Part shown: positions 1-6,178 of the stretch, piece after piece
Layout: each line of letters starts with the position of its first letter
Numbering within the stretch: the stretch's first letter is position 1
Assembly (NCBI GenBank): GCA_902462495.1
Contig: CABQCC010000078.1
Location: 1 to 6,697, forward strand
Length of the DNA: 6,697 nt
Source: an uncultured Eubacterium sp.
Lineage (GTDB): Bacteria > Bacillota > Clostridia > Oscillospirales > Acutalibacteraceae
Reading direction: 5' to 3'
Notes under the pieces: model-generated
The model's input: only the letters and a program-made list of their open reading frames with translations
Told to the model about the DNA's origin: nothing
The model's database searches: none
Made by a program: the position numbers and the translations under genes

Positions 1-491
1 GCCAAACATTTTCAGGTTTTCCCTTGCGTCTGTTTATTCATTCGGGGAAAACAATTCTTGCAATTTGCGGAGGCTATCAGCTGTTGGGCGAATATTACAA
101 AACAGCCTCTGCACAGGTTATTGAACTGTCGGGTGCGTTGCCGTTTTTTACAGAGGGTACAAAGCAAAGAATGATTGGCAATGTTGTGTTTGAGTCACCG
201 TTCGGCAAAATTGTCGGCTTCGAAAATCACAGCGGAAAAACCTATGTTGCGAATGAACTTTGTCCGCTCGGTCGTGTGATTTCAGGCTTTGGAAATAACG
301 GCGAGGACGGCACGGAGGGAGTGCTCTATAAAAACACTTTCGGCACATATGCGCACGGTGCTGTTTTGCCGAAAAATCCTCTGCTTGCCGACGAAATAAT
401 AAAAAGAGCGCTGCAAACAAACGAACTGTCAAAACTTGATGACGAACTTGAAAATCTATGCCATAATTCTCTTGTTTCAAGATTTACATAG
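1..491 (+). CDS. gatD: GatD, glutamine amidotransferase subunit of lipid II isoglutaminyl synthase (5' part missing)
   Basis: This is the C-terminal part of the GatD glutaminase, which supplies ammonia from glutamine to MurT so that the D-glutamate of lipid II is amidated to D-isoglutamine in the cytoplasm. The frame is open from base 3 and ends at TAG 489-491, giving 162 visible codons against roughly 240 in the family, so about 80 N-terminal residues lie off the left edge. The TTG at 24 is an internal codon, not a start. The class I amidotransferase nucleophile elbow ICGGYQLLG is present, with the catalytic Cys codon at 66-68. The GatD signatures GFENHSGKTY, NNGEDGTEG and GTYAHG follow, with the catalytic His codon at 354-356. 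No third catalytic Glu is seen, as is known for GatD. CobB/CobQ-type amidotransferases are related, but these motifs favour GatD. By family convention murT should lie just upstream, outside the window. Confidence 0.9.
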   Translation, partial: QTFSGFPLRLFIHSGKTILAICGGYQLLGEYYKTASAQVIELSGALPFFTEGTKQRMIGNVVFESPFGKIVGFENHSGKTYVANELCPLGRVISGFGNNGEDGTEGVLYKNTFGTYAHGAVLPKNPLLADEIIKRALQTNELSKLDDELENLCHNSLVSRFT

Positions 492-494
492 CAC

Positions 495-523
495 TTGACA
501 AAATGCCTCGCTTTTGGTAAGAT
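495..523 (+). promoter_or_regulatory. Sigma-A promoter of the T-box-valS-folC unit
   Basis: A perfect -35 box TTGACA (495-500) is followed after exactly 17 bases by TAAGAT (518-523), a good -10 box. Transcription would start near 530, just before the first base-paired element of the T-box leader. The -35 box begins only 4 bases after the gatD stop codon, so there is no room for a separate gatD terminator. The sequence match is direct; use of the promoter is inferred. Confidence 0.82.
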
Positions 524-714
524 ACTATCGATATTGAAAGGCAACGATTAAGAGGAGTAGCACCCGATTGTTTTTCAGAGAGTTGACGGTTGGTGCAAGT
601 CAGCAGGCAGACGGTGTGAAGGTAGCTTATGAGCCGATAGGATGAAGTAGCAGTAGTTCTATCCGTATTTCTGCGTTAAGGAAATGAGTGGCACAGTCGC
701 TATGCTGTGCAATT

Positions 715-743
715 TGAGTGGTACCACGGATTTATTCGCCTCA
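715..743 (+). promoter_or_regulatory. T-box antiterminator element
   Basis: TGAG 715-718 can pair with CTCA 740-743, giving the base helix of the antiterminator. The seven-base bulge TGGTACC (719-725) would capture the free CCA end of tRNA-Val. The same CTCA is also the inner end of the terminator's 5' arm, so the two structures exclude each other. The upper helix between the bulge and CTCA looks very short: only CG 727-728 with CG 737-738 is obvious. The reading rests on the known antiterminator architecture of T-box leaders. Confidence 0.75.
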
Positions 744-767
744 TATTTTGAGGCGTTTTTATTTTTT
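737..767 (+). terminator. Rho-independent terminator of the T-box leader
   Basis: CGCCTCA (737-743) and TGAGGCG (749-755) form a perfect 7-base-pair stem around a 5-base loop, followed by a T-rich run (756-767, broken by one A). It lies between the T-box and the valS ribosome binding site, as expected for the regulated terminator. It may also stop transcripts coming from gatD, because no other terminator lies between gatD and this point. Confidence 0.93.
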
Positions 768-769
768 AT

Positions 770-775
770 AGGAGA
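770..775 (+). promoter_or_regulatory. Ribosome binding site fixing the valS start
   Basis: AGGAGA lies 7 bases before the ATG at 783 (the GGAG core ends 8 bases before it). This picks 783 over the in-frame ATG at 684, which sits inside the T-box leader, upstream of the terminator and without any such site. Confidence 0.85.
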
Positions 776-782
776 TGAAAAA

Positions 783-3488
783 ATGGCAAAAGAACTTGCA
801 AAGCAGTATAATCCTTCTGAAGTTGAGGATCGCACCTATGATTTTTGGTGCAAAAACAAATACTTCCATGCAAAAAGAGAAGAAGGCAAGGAAACTTACA
901 CTATCGTAATTCCTCCTCCGAATATCACAGGTCAGCTCCATATGGGACATGCCCTTGATAACACACTTCAAGATATTCTTGTTCGTTATCACAGAATGGC
1001 AGGCTACGATACCCTCTGGCTTCCGGGCACAGACCACGCTTCAATCGCAACAGAAGCAAAGATTGTTGAAAAAATGCGTGAAGAGGGCATCACCAAAGAG
1101 GATTTGGGCAGAGATAAGTTCCTTGAGCGTGCTTGGGATTGGAAAAAGCAATACGGTGGCAGAATCATTGAACAGCTCAAAAAGATGGGCTCTTCTTGCG
1201 ACTGGGACAGAGAGCGTTTCACCCTTGATGAGGGTTGCTCAAAGGCTGTTCGTGAAGTATTCGTCGGTCTTTATGACAAAGATTTGATTTATCGTGGCAA
1301 CAGAATGGTAAATTGGTGTCCTCATTGCAACACTTCTATTTCGGACGCCGAGGTTGAATATGATGAAAAAGAGGGCAATTTTTGGCATCTTCTTTATACT
1401 GTTAAGGAAACAGGCGAAAAGCTTGAACTTGCAACCACAAGACCTGAAACTATGCTTGGTGATACAGCGGTAGCTATCAACGGTGACGATCCAAGATATG
1501 CGCATCTTCACGGTTGCCATGTTATTCTTCCGCTTCTTAATAAGGAAATTCCTATTGTATGCGATGAACACGCCGATATGACAAAGGGTACAGGCGTTGT
1601 AAAGATTACCCCGGCACACGACCCTAACGACTTTGAAGTCGGACTTCGTCACAATCTTCCTATCGTTCGTACTTTCACATATGACGGACATATGACAGGT
1701 GCAAAGGACAAGGCTGTTGCCGATGAAATCTTTGCTTCGGGCAGAGCAACTCAGAACGAGCCTGAAGTTCTTGATTGCGGCAAATATGCAGGTATGACAA
1801 CTCTTGAAGCAAGAAAGGCTATTGTTGCCGACCTTGAAGCAGGCGGTTATATCAAGGAAATTGAGCCACTCAAGCACGATGTCGGCACTTGCTATCGTTG
1901 TCATTCAACAATCGAGCCTATGGTTTCAAAACAATGGTTTGTAAAAATGGACCCTCTTGCAGGTCCTGCTATTGACGCTGTTGAAAACGGCGATATCAAG
2001 TTTGTTCCTGAAAGATTTAAGAAAAACTATATGAGCTGGATGCGTGGCACAAGAGATTGGTGCATTTCCCGTCAGCTTTGGTGGGGTCACAGAATTCCTG
2101 CGTGGTACTGCGATGATTGCGGTGCTACTATGGTTTCAAAGGACGATATTTGCGAATGTACAAAGTGCGGCAGCAAAAATATTAAACAAGACCCTGACAC
2201 ACTCGACACTTGGTTTTCATCGGCATTATGGCCGTTCTCAACTCTCGGTTGGCCTGATGAAACAGAGGATTTGAAGCATTATTATCCAACAAACACTCTT
2301 GTTACAGGCTATGACATTATCGGTTTCTGGGTTTCAAGAATGATTTTCTCAGGACTTGCATACACCGACAAAGCACCGTTTGACACAGTTCTTATCCACG
2401 GTCTTGTTCGTGATGCACAGGGCAGAAAGATGAGTAAGTCACTCGGCAACGGTATTGACCCACTTGAAATTATTGACGAATACGGTGCAGATGCGCTCCG
2501 CTTCACTCTTGCAACAGGTAACTCACCGGGAAATGATATGCGTTTTTCCGATGACAAGGTTATGGCTTCTCGTAACTTTGCAAATAAGCTTTGGAACGCC
2601 GCAAGATTTGTTCTTATGTATCTTGGCGATGATTACAAGTACAACGGACTTCCGCAAAATCTCCTTATTGAGGACAAGTGGATTATTTCAAAGGCTAATT
2701 CTCTTGCAAAAGAGGTTACAGAAAATCTTGATAAATATGAGCTTGGTATTGCAGTTCAAAAGCTCTATGACTTTATTTGGGATGTTTTCTGCGATTGGTA
2801 TATCGAAATCGCAAAAATTAGACTTCAGGGTGATGACGAAGCAGCAAAGGATGACTCAAAGGCTGTATTGGTATTTGTTCTTACCTATATTTTGAAGCTT
2901 CTCCATCCGTTTATGCCGTTCATTACAGAAGAGATTTATCAAGCAATTCCGCACGACACAGAGTCTATTATGATTTCGGAGTGGTGCAAGTTTGATGAGT
3001 CGCTCACATTCGAGGCTGACGAAACAGAGATGGAAAAGATTATGGCTTGCATTCGTGCAATTCGTAACCGCAGAGCAGAAATGAACATTCCTCCTTCAAA
3101 GAAGTCAAAGGTGTTTATCGAAACTTCAAATATTGCCACTTTCTCAAATGGTGTTGACTTTGTAAAGCGTCTTGCATATGCAAACGAAGTTGAAGTTAAC
3201 GAGTCGTTCGGTGACCTCGGAAATGTTGTAACTATCATCACCGATGATGCAAGAGTTTACATTCCTCTCGGCGATTTGGTAGACTTTGAGGCAGAAAAGA
3301 AGCGCCTTGAAAAAGAACTTGCAACAGCAGAAGATAAACTTGAGTTCATCAACAAAAAACTCAATAATCCGGGATTTGTTAACAAAGCACCTGAAAAGGT
3401 TGTTCAGCAAAACAAGGATGACGCTGCAAAACTTGAAGAAAAGATTGCACAGATTAAAAAGTCAATCGAGGAAATCGCACAGCAATGA
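783..3488 (+). CDS. valS: Valyl-tRNA synthetase
   Basis: ValS is a class I cytoplasmic enzyme that charges tRNA-Val with valine using ATP and edits mischarged threonine. The 901-residue protein is about the usual bacterial length. The Rossmann catalytic core has the HIGH motif as HMGH (53-56) after PPPNITG, and KMSKS at 549-553. The CP1 editing domain carries TTRPETMLGD (218-227) and GTGVVKITPAHDPND (269-283). Cysteine pairs that may bind zinc are C179/C182, C370/C373, C443/C446 and C459/C462. The anticodon-binding helical domain begins near residue 598 (NFANKLWNAARF). The last 71 residues (831-901) are charged and heptad-like, matching the ValRS C-terminal coiled-coil arm, which together with the motif order separates it from IleRS and LeuRS. 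The start at 783 is set by the ribosome binding site. The stop overlaps the folC start as ATGA. Expression should respond to tRNA-Val charging through the upstream T-box. Confidence 0.98.
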   Translation: MAKELAKQYNPSEVEDRTYDFWCKNKYFHAKREEGKETYTIVIPPPNITGQLHMGHALDNTLQDILVRYHRMAGYDTLWLPGTDHASIATEAKIVEKMREEGITKEDLGRDKFLERAWDWKKQYGGRIIEQLKKMGSSCDWDRERFTLDEGCSKAVREVFVGLYDKDLIYRGNRMVNWCPHCNTSISDAEVEYDEKEGNFWHLLYTVKETGEKLELATTRPETMLGDTAVAINGDDPRYAHLHGCHVILPLLNKEIPIVCDEHADMTKGTGVVKITPAHDPNDFEVGLRHNLPIVRTFTYDGHMTGAKDKAVADEIFASGRATQNEPEVLDCGKYAGMTTLEARKAIVADLEAGGYIKEIEPLKHDVGTCYRCHSTIEPMVSKQWFVKMDPLAGPAIDAVENGDIKFVPERFKKNYMSWMRGTRDWCISRQLWWGHRIPAWYCDDCGATMVSKDDICECTKCGSKNIKQDPDTLDTWFSSALWPFSTLGWPDETEDLKHYYPTNTLVTGYDIIGFWVSRMIFSGLAYTDKAPFDTVLIHGLVRDAQGRKMSKSLGNGIDPLEIIDEYGADALRFTLATGNSPGNDMRFSDDKVMASRNFANKLWNAARFVLMYLGDDYKYNGLPQNLLIEDKWIISKANSLAKEVTENLDKYELGIAVQKLYDFIWDVFCDWYIEIAKIRLQGDDEAAKDDSKAVLVFVLTYILKLLHPFMPFITEEIYQAIPHDTESIMISEWCKFDESLTFEADETEMEKIMACIRAIRNRRAEMNIPPSKKSKVFIETSNIATFSNGVDFVKRLAYANEVEVNESFGDLGNVVTIITDDARVYIPLGDLVDFEAEKKRLEKELATAEDKLEFINKKLNNPGFVNKAPEKVVQQNKDDAAKLEEKIAQIKKSIEEIAQQ

Positions 3489-4567
3489 TTTATAACGAAG
3501 CGCTAAACTTCATATTGGGTAAACAAAGCCTCGGCATTATGCCGGGGCTTACTCGTATTATGAACCTGCTTGAAACTATGGGCAATCCGCAAAATGATAT
3601 AAAGATTATTCACATTGCAGGCACAAACGGCAAAGGTACGGTCGCCAAAACAATCAACAATGCTTTGATTGATTCAGGCAACAAAGTCGGTCTTTTTTCA
3701 TCTCCTTGGATTGATGATTATCGAGAGCAAATCCAAATTAATAACGAATTTATTTCTGAGGAAGATTTTGCTTCTTATGTTGATAAATACAAGGATAACG
3801 ATTGCACGGAATTTGAATTTTTGACCGCAATTATGTACAAATATTTTGCCGACAGCAAGGTGGATTATGCCGTTGTTGAGTGCGGAATGGGCGGTAAGGG
3901 CGACAGCACTAATGTCGAGCAGTCGAACATTTCTGTTATAACCTCAATTTCGCTCGACCATACTGCGTTTTTAGGTGATACCGTTGAGAAGATTGCAGAG
4001 GAAAAAAGCGGAATTCTTTGCAAAAATTCCACTTGTGTTCTGTATCCGAACCCTGATATTGAACATATTTTTGAGGGCAAATGCAAAAATCTTGTTATAG
4101 TAAATGAACATGGCAATTTCAAGAAAAACAACCTTGCAACCGCAAATGCCGTGCTTGAATTGTTAGGTGTTCCGACCGTTGAACAATGTGCTGAGTTGCC
4201 TGCAAGGCAGGAATATATCGGCTCTGTTATGCTTGACGGTGCTCATAATAAAAACGGTGCACAGGCTCTTGAACCGTATCTTCCAAACGGAAAAGTCACC
4301 GCCGTTATCGGTATGATGAAAGACAAGGATGTTGACGGATATTTGTCAATCATTGCTCCGCATTTGAACAGAATTATCACCACAACTCCCGACAATCCTC
4401 GCTCTATGCCTGCCGAGGAGTTGAAACAACTTGCTCAAAAATACTGCAATGATGTCGTTGCGGTTGACAGTTCAAACGAAGCTGTGGCGCTTGCAAAGCA
4501 GGACGAAAACTTCAAACTCGTTTGCGGTTCTTTTTATCTTGCAAGAGAGGTCAGAAATTTAATTTAA
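3485..4567 (+). CDS. folC: Bifunctional folylpolyglutamate/dihydrofolate synthase family protein, compact form
   Basis: FolC enzymes ligate glutamate to dihydropteroate and/or to folates with ATP, in the cytoplasm. The N-terminal part fits the family: MPGLTRIMNLLE, the P-loop GTNGKGT (46-52), VECGMGGKGDSTN (131-143) and DHTAFLGDTVEKIAEEKSG (158-176), in which K174 matches the usually carbamylated Lys. The Mur-ligase-like C-terminal domain has DGAHN (251-255), KDKDVDGY (279-286) and TTPDNPRSMPAEEL (300-313). The protein is 360 residues against about 420-440 in most members. The shortfall lies between residues 177 and 215, where only about 38 residues replace roughly 90-100. The usual SPHL reads SPWI (73-76) and the usual GGRLDATN reads GGKGDSTN. 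The start overlaps the valS stop by 4 bases. The only Shine-Dalgarno-like sequence (GAGGA 3468-3472) is 12 bases away, so translational coupling is likely. The family call is sure; full dual activity is not. Confidence 0.92.
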   Translation: MIYNEALNFILGKQSLGIMPGLTRIMNLLETMGNPQNDIKIIHIAGTNGKGTVAKTINNALIDSGNKVGLFSSPWIDDYREQIQINNEFISEEDFASYVDKYKDNDCTEFEFLTAIMYKYFADSKVDYAVVECGMGGKGDSTNVEQSNISVITSISLDHTAFLGDTVEKIAEEKSGILCKNSTCVLYPNPDIEHIFEGKCKNLVIVNEHGNFKKNNLATANAVLELLGVPTVEQCAELPARQEYIGSVMLDGAHNKNGAQALEPYLPNGKVTAVIGMMKDKDVDGYLSIIAPHLNRIITTTPDNPRSMPAEELKQLAQKYCNDVVAVDSSNEAVALAKQDENFKLVCGSFYLAREVRNLI

Positions 4568-4598
4568 CCGCTTCTATAATTTTACAAAATACGCTATG

Positions 4599-4641
4599 CC
4601 AATCTGTTACTATGTTAACGGATTGGTATTTTTTTATTTTT
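4599..4641 (+). terminator. Rho-independent terminator after folC
   Basis: CCAATCTGTTA (4599-4609) pairs with TAACGGATTGG (4616-4626) to give an 11-base-pair stem with one G-U pair and a 6-base loop. A T-rich tail with one A interruption runs to 4641. It begins 31 bases after the folC stop and ends 17 bases before spoIIAA, so it separates the valS-folC unit from the sporulation operon. Confidence 0.93.
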
Positions 4642-4658
4642 AGATTTGGGGGATAAAT

Positions 4659-4970
4659 ATGAATGTAACAATCGAATCAAGCGGAAATCTTGTAATTGCA
4701 TATTTGTACGGCGAAATCGACCACCACACCGCTGTTGATATTCGGGACAAGATTGATAACGCATTGAGCTTCATCAAGCCACAGCATCTTATCTTGGATT
4801 TTAAGAATGTAACTTTTATGGATTCAAGTGGTATAGGGCTTGTTATGGGTAGGTATAGACTGTTGATGAATTTTCACGCAAGCCTCGAAATCCGTAATGT
4901 CACAAAGCAAACCAAAAAACTTATGGAACTTGCAGGGCTCGGCTCAATTGCAATCATTAAGGAAATATAA
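4659..4970 (+). CDS. spoIIAA: SpoIIAA, anti-sigma F factor antagonist (STAS domain)
   Basis: SpoIIAA is the anti-anti-sigma factor that frees sigma-F in the forespore. Unphosphorylated SpoIIAA binds SpoIIAB and displaces sigma-F; phosphorylation by SpoIIAB switches it off, and SpoIIE phosphatase (not in this window) reverses that. The 103-residue protein is a single STAS domain, close to the usual length of about 115. GEIDHHTA (18-25) and the motif FMDSSGIGLVMGRY (53-66) are characteristic of SpoIIAA rather than RsbV. S57 corresponds to the phosphorylated Ser58 of Bacillus subtilis SpoIIAA. The start is supported by the GGGGGA ribosome binding site at 4648-4653, 5 bases upstream. It is the first gene of a three-gene operon, 8 bases ahead of spoIIAB. 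No sigma-H promoter or Spo0A box was recognised in the short upstream gap. Confidence 0.96.
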   Translation: MNVTIESSGNLVIAYLYGEIDHHTAVDIRDKIDNALSFIKPQHLILDFKNVTFMDSSGIGLVMGRYRLLMNFHASLEIRNVTKQTKKLMELAGLGSIAIIKEI

Positions 4971-4974
4971 GGAG
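4969..4974 (+). promoter_or_regulatory. Ribosome binding site of spoIIAB
   Basis: AAGGAG overlaps the spoIIAA stop codon (TAA 4968-4970). It lies 4 bases before the ATG at 4979 and 7 bases before a second ATG at 4982, so the second ATG is the better-spaced start. Confidence 0.75.
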
Positions 4975-4978
4975 AAAA

Positions 4979-5419
4979 ATGATGAAAATAAAAAACGAAT
5001 TTAAGTTGACCGTTGACAGTAAAAGCGTAAACGAGAGCTTTTGCAGGGTAGTTGTTACTGCCTTTGCTTCTGCTCTTGACCCAACTATCGAGGAAATTAC
5101 GGATTTGAAAACCGCCGTGTCCGAAGCTGTTACCAATTCAATAGTTCACGGCTATGCCGACACTTGCGGAAAGATTTACATAACGGGTCAGCTATTAGAA
5201 AATGATGTTATAAAAATCAAAATCAAGGACAAGGGCAGGGGCATTGCCGATGTCGGCGAAGCAATGACACCGCTGTACACAACAGGCGGAAGTGACAGAG
5301 CAGGACTTGGTTTTACTGTTATGCAGTCATTTTGTGACAGAGTCAGCGTCACTTCGTCACTCGGAATCGGCACAACGGTTGTCCTAACTAAAAAAATCAG
5401 CGGTCGTACAAAATGGTAA
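4979..5419 (+). CDS. spoIIAB: SpoIIAB, anti-sigma F factor and serine kinase
   Basis: SpoIIAB is a GHKL-fold protein that binds and inhibits sigma-F when ATP-bound and phosphorylates SpoIIAA. Known SpoIIAB features appear in order: NESFCRVVVTAFASALDP near the N-terminus, with R23 matching the sigma-F contact Arg20 of the Geobacillus protein; the N-box SEAVTNSIVHGY (48-59), with E49 matching the catalytic base and N53 the Mg-binding Asn; the G1 box DKGRGI (84-89); EAMTPLYTT (94-102) at the ATP lid; the G2 box RAGLGF (107-112); and GTTVVL (131-136). At 146 residues it has the family's usual length. Two consecutive ATGs (4979, 4982) are possible; ribosome-binding-site spacing favours 4982, which would give 145 residues and shift all the numbers above down by one. 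Its 3' end overlaps sigF by 7 bases. RsbW and other GHKL anti-sigma factors are related, but the SpoIIAA and sigma-F neighbours settle the assignment. Confidence 0.97.
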   Translation: MMKIKNEFKLTVDSKSVNESFCRVVVTAFASALDPTIEEITDLKTAVSEAVTNSIVHGYADTCGKIYITGQLLENDVIKIKIKDKGRGIADVGEAMTPLYTTGGSDRAGLGFTVMQSFCDRVSVTSSLGIGTTVVLTKKISGRTKW

Positions 5420-6069
5420 CAAAAAGCAGAAATAAAATGATTGAGGACAATATCGGTCTTGTTCACTCCATTGCCAAACGATTCAAGGGCAGAGGAGAGG
5501 ACTATGACGATTTGTATCAGGCAGGCTGTGTCGGTCTTATCAAAGCGGTTGATAATTTTGATGAGTCAAAAGGGTTTCTCTTTTCGACCTATGCAGTGCC
5601 CGTCATAATGGGCGAAATCCGTCGTCTTTTTCGTGACGGAGGTGCAGTCAAAGTCTCTCGCTCTTTGAAAGAAAAATCTATCAAGGTACAGGCTATTAGA
5701 GAAAAGTTCATTAAGAAAGAACTTCGAGAACCGACCGTCAGCGAATTGTCGAAACTTTGCGGAATAGAAACCGAAGAATTGTCCGAAGTGCTTAATATAA
5801 TCAATCCGGTTGTTTCTTTGAGTTGTACAACGGAGGACGGAGACGAAACAATCGACATTCCCGTTGATGACACGGACAAGCTGTTTGACAGATTATCTGT
5901 TCATCACGCAATCAGAGATTTGTCAAATGATGAACTTCTGTTGATAAAATATAGGTTTTATGAGGGTAAAACGCAGTGTGAATCAGCCAAACTTTTGGGG
6001 ATATCACAGGTGCAGGTGTCTCGGCGAGAAAAACAGCTACTTGCAAAATTAAGAGCAAAACTTGAATAA
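5413..6069 (+). CDS. sigF: RNA polymerase sporulation sigma factor SigF (SpoIIAC)
   Basis: Sigma-F directs the first forespore-specific transcription after asymmetric division. The 218-residue protein is a sigma-70 family member of the SigB/SigF/SigG class. Region 2 spans about 9-80, with NIGLVHSIAKRF, DDLYQAGCVGLIKAVDNFD and FSTYAVPVIMGEIRRLFRDGG. Region 3 spans about 80-130, with VKVSRSLKE and REPTVSEL. Region 4 spans about 160-218, with helix-turn-helix GKTQCESAKLLGISQVQVSRREK (186-207, approximate). It is about 35 residues shorter than the 255-residue Bacillus protein and lacks the usual N-terminal helix before region 2. The frame has a TAA at 5389-5391 and no other start codon between that and ATG 5413, so it cannot be extended. 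No clear ribosome binding site precedes it; the 7-base overlap with spoIIAB suggests coupled translation. The residue after SR in the recognition helix is Arg (SRREK) where Leu or Ile is usual. SigG is similar, but the gene order fits sigF. Confidence 0.96.
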   Translation: MVTKSRNKMIEDNIGLVHSIAKRFKGRGEDYDDLYQAGCVGLIKAVDNFDESKGFLFSTYAVPVIMGEIRRLFRDGGAVKVSRSLKEKSIKVQAIREKFIKKELREPTVSELSKLCGIETEELSEVLNIINPVVSLSCTTEDGDETIDIPVDDTDKLFDRLSVHHAIRDLSNDELLLIKYRFYEGKTQCESAKLLGISQVQVSRREKQLLAKLRAKLE

Positions 6070-6116
6070 TTAATGGTATAATAATACATCTAATCGGTTG
6101 ATTAAATTTGGCGTAT

Positions 6117-6147
6117 TTCAGGAACTTTATCAACAGTCTGAATTTTT
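6117..6147 (+). terminator. Weak candidate terminator after sigF
   Basis: TTCAGG (6117-6122) can pair with TCTGAA (6137-6142), 6 base pairs with one G-U pair and a 14-base loop, followed by TTTTT (6143-6147). It lies between sigF and the next promoter, where a terminator is expected. The stem is short and AT-rich, so it may not work. Confidence 0.3.
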
Positions 6148-6149
6148 GT

Positions 6150-6178
6150 TTGCATTTTTACTTTGTTTATGGTATGAT
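6150..6178 (+). promoter_or_regulatory. Sigma-A promoter of the symporter gene
   Basis: TTGCAT (6150-6155) and TATGAT (6173-6178) are separated by 17 bases. The -10 box is preceded by TGG, forming an extended -10 motif. Transcription would begin near 6185, about 30 bases before the start codon, which makes the symporter independent of the sporulation operon. The match is direct; activity is inferred. Confidence 0.72.

Larger units (their letters stand above)
530..767 (+). promoter_or_regulatory. T-box riboswitch leader, predicted tRNA-Val specific
   Basis: The leader senses uncharged tRNA and decides between terminator and antiterminator ahead of valS. In Stem I the base pairs GGC 540-542 with GCC 633-635 and TAAG 549-552 with CTTA 626-629. 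The specifier loop has AGTA 556-559 opposite GAA 618-620 and is closed by GCACC 560-564 with GGTGT 613-617. The distal Stem I motif AGAGAG (577-582) and the apical GGTTGGTGCAAG segment (588-599) are present. The likely specifier triplet is GTA (622-624), a valine codon followed by a purine, which agrees with the downstream gene. Stem II pairs 636-643 with 656-663. Stem III pairs GCACAG 691-696 with CTGTGC 705-710. The T-box AATTTGAGTGGTACCACGG is at 711-729. Its TGGT (719-722) would pair with an ACCA 3' end, fitting an A discriminator base. Pairings were found by eye, not by a folding program. Confidence 0.95.

Noticed and set aside
24..26. TTG as the start of the amidotransferase gene
   Set aside because: The frame is open through base 3, GatD normally has about 80 more residues before this point, and no ribosome binding site is seen; the gene is cut by the window edge.
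644..650. GAAGTAG as an alternative T-box specifier
   Set aside because: It falls in the loop of Stem II, not opposite the AGTA of Stem I, so it lacks the specifier-loop context.
684..782. In-frame ATG at 684 that would extend ValS by 33 residues
   Set aside because: It lies inside the T-box leader upstream of the terminator, has no ribosome binding site, and the extra residues do not resemble ValS. AGGAGA before 783 marks the true start.
1239..1904. Minus-strand open frame of 221 codons inside valS
   Set aside because: It lies entirely within conserved valS domains and shows no family motif or upstream signals.
4575..4580. TATAAT as a promoter for spoIIAA
   Set aside because: The bases 17 upstream read CAGAAA, no -35 box is present, and a transcript from here would run straight into the strong terminator at 4599-4641.
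4619..4646. Sigma-H-like promoter CGGATTG with a GATT -10 before spoIIAA
   Set aside because: The -10 should be GAAT and the spacing is off by about 2 bases; both parts are explained by the terminator stem and the T-rich tail.
6091..6104. Hairpin TAATC-GGTT-GATTA after sigF as a terminator
   Set aside because: The stem is 5 AT-rich base pairs and is not followed by a T-run.
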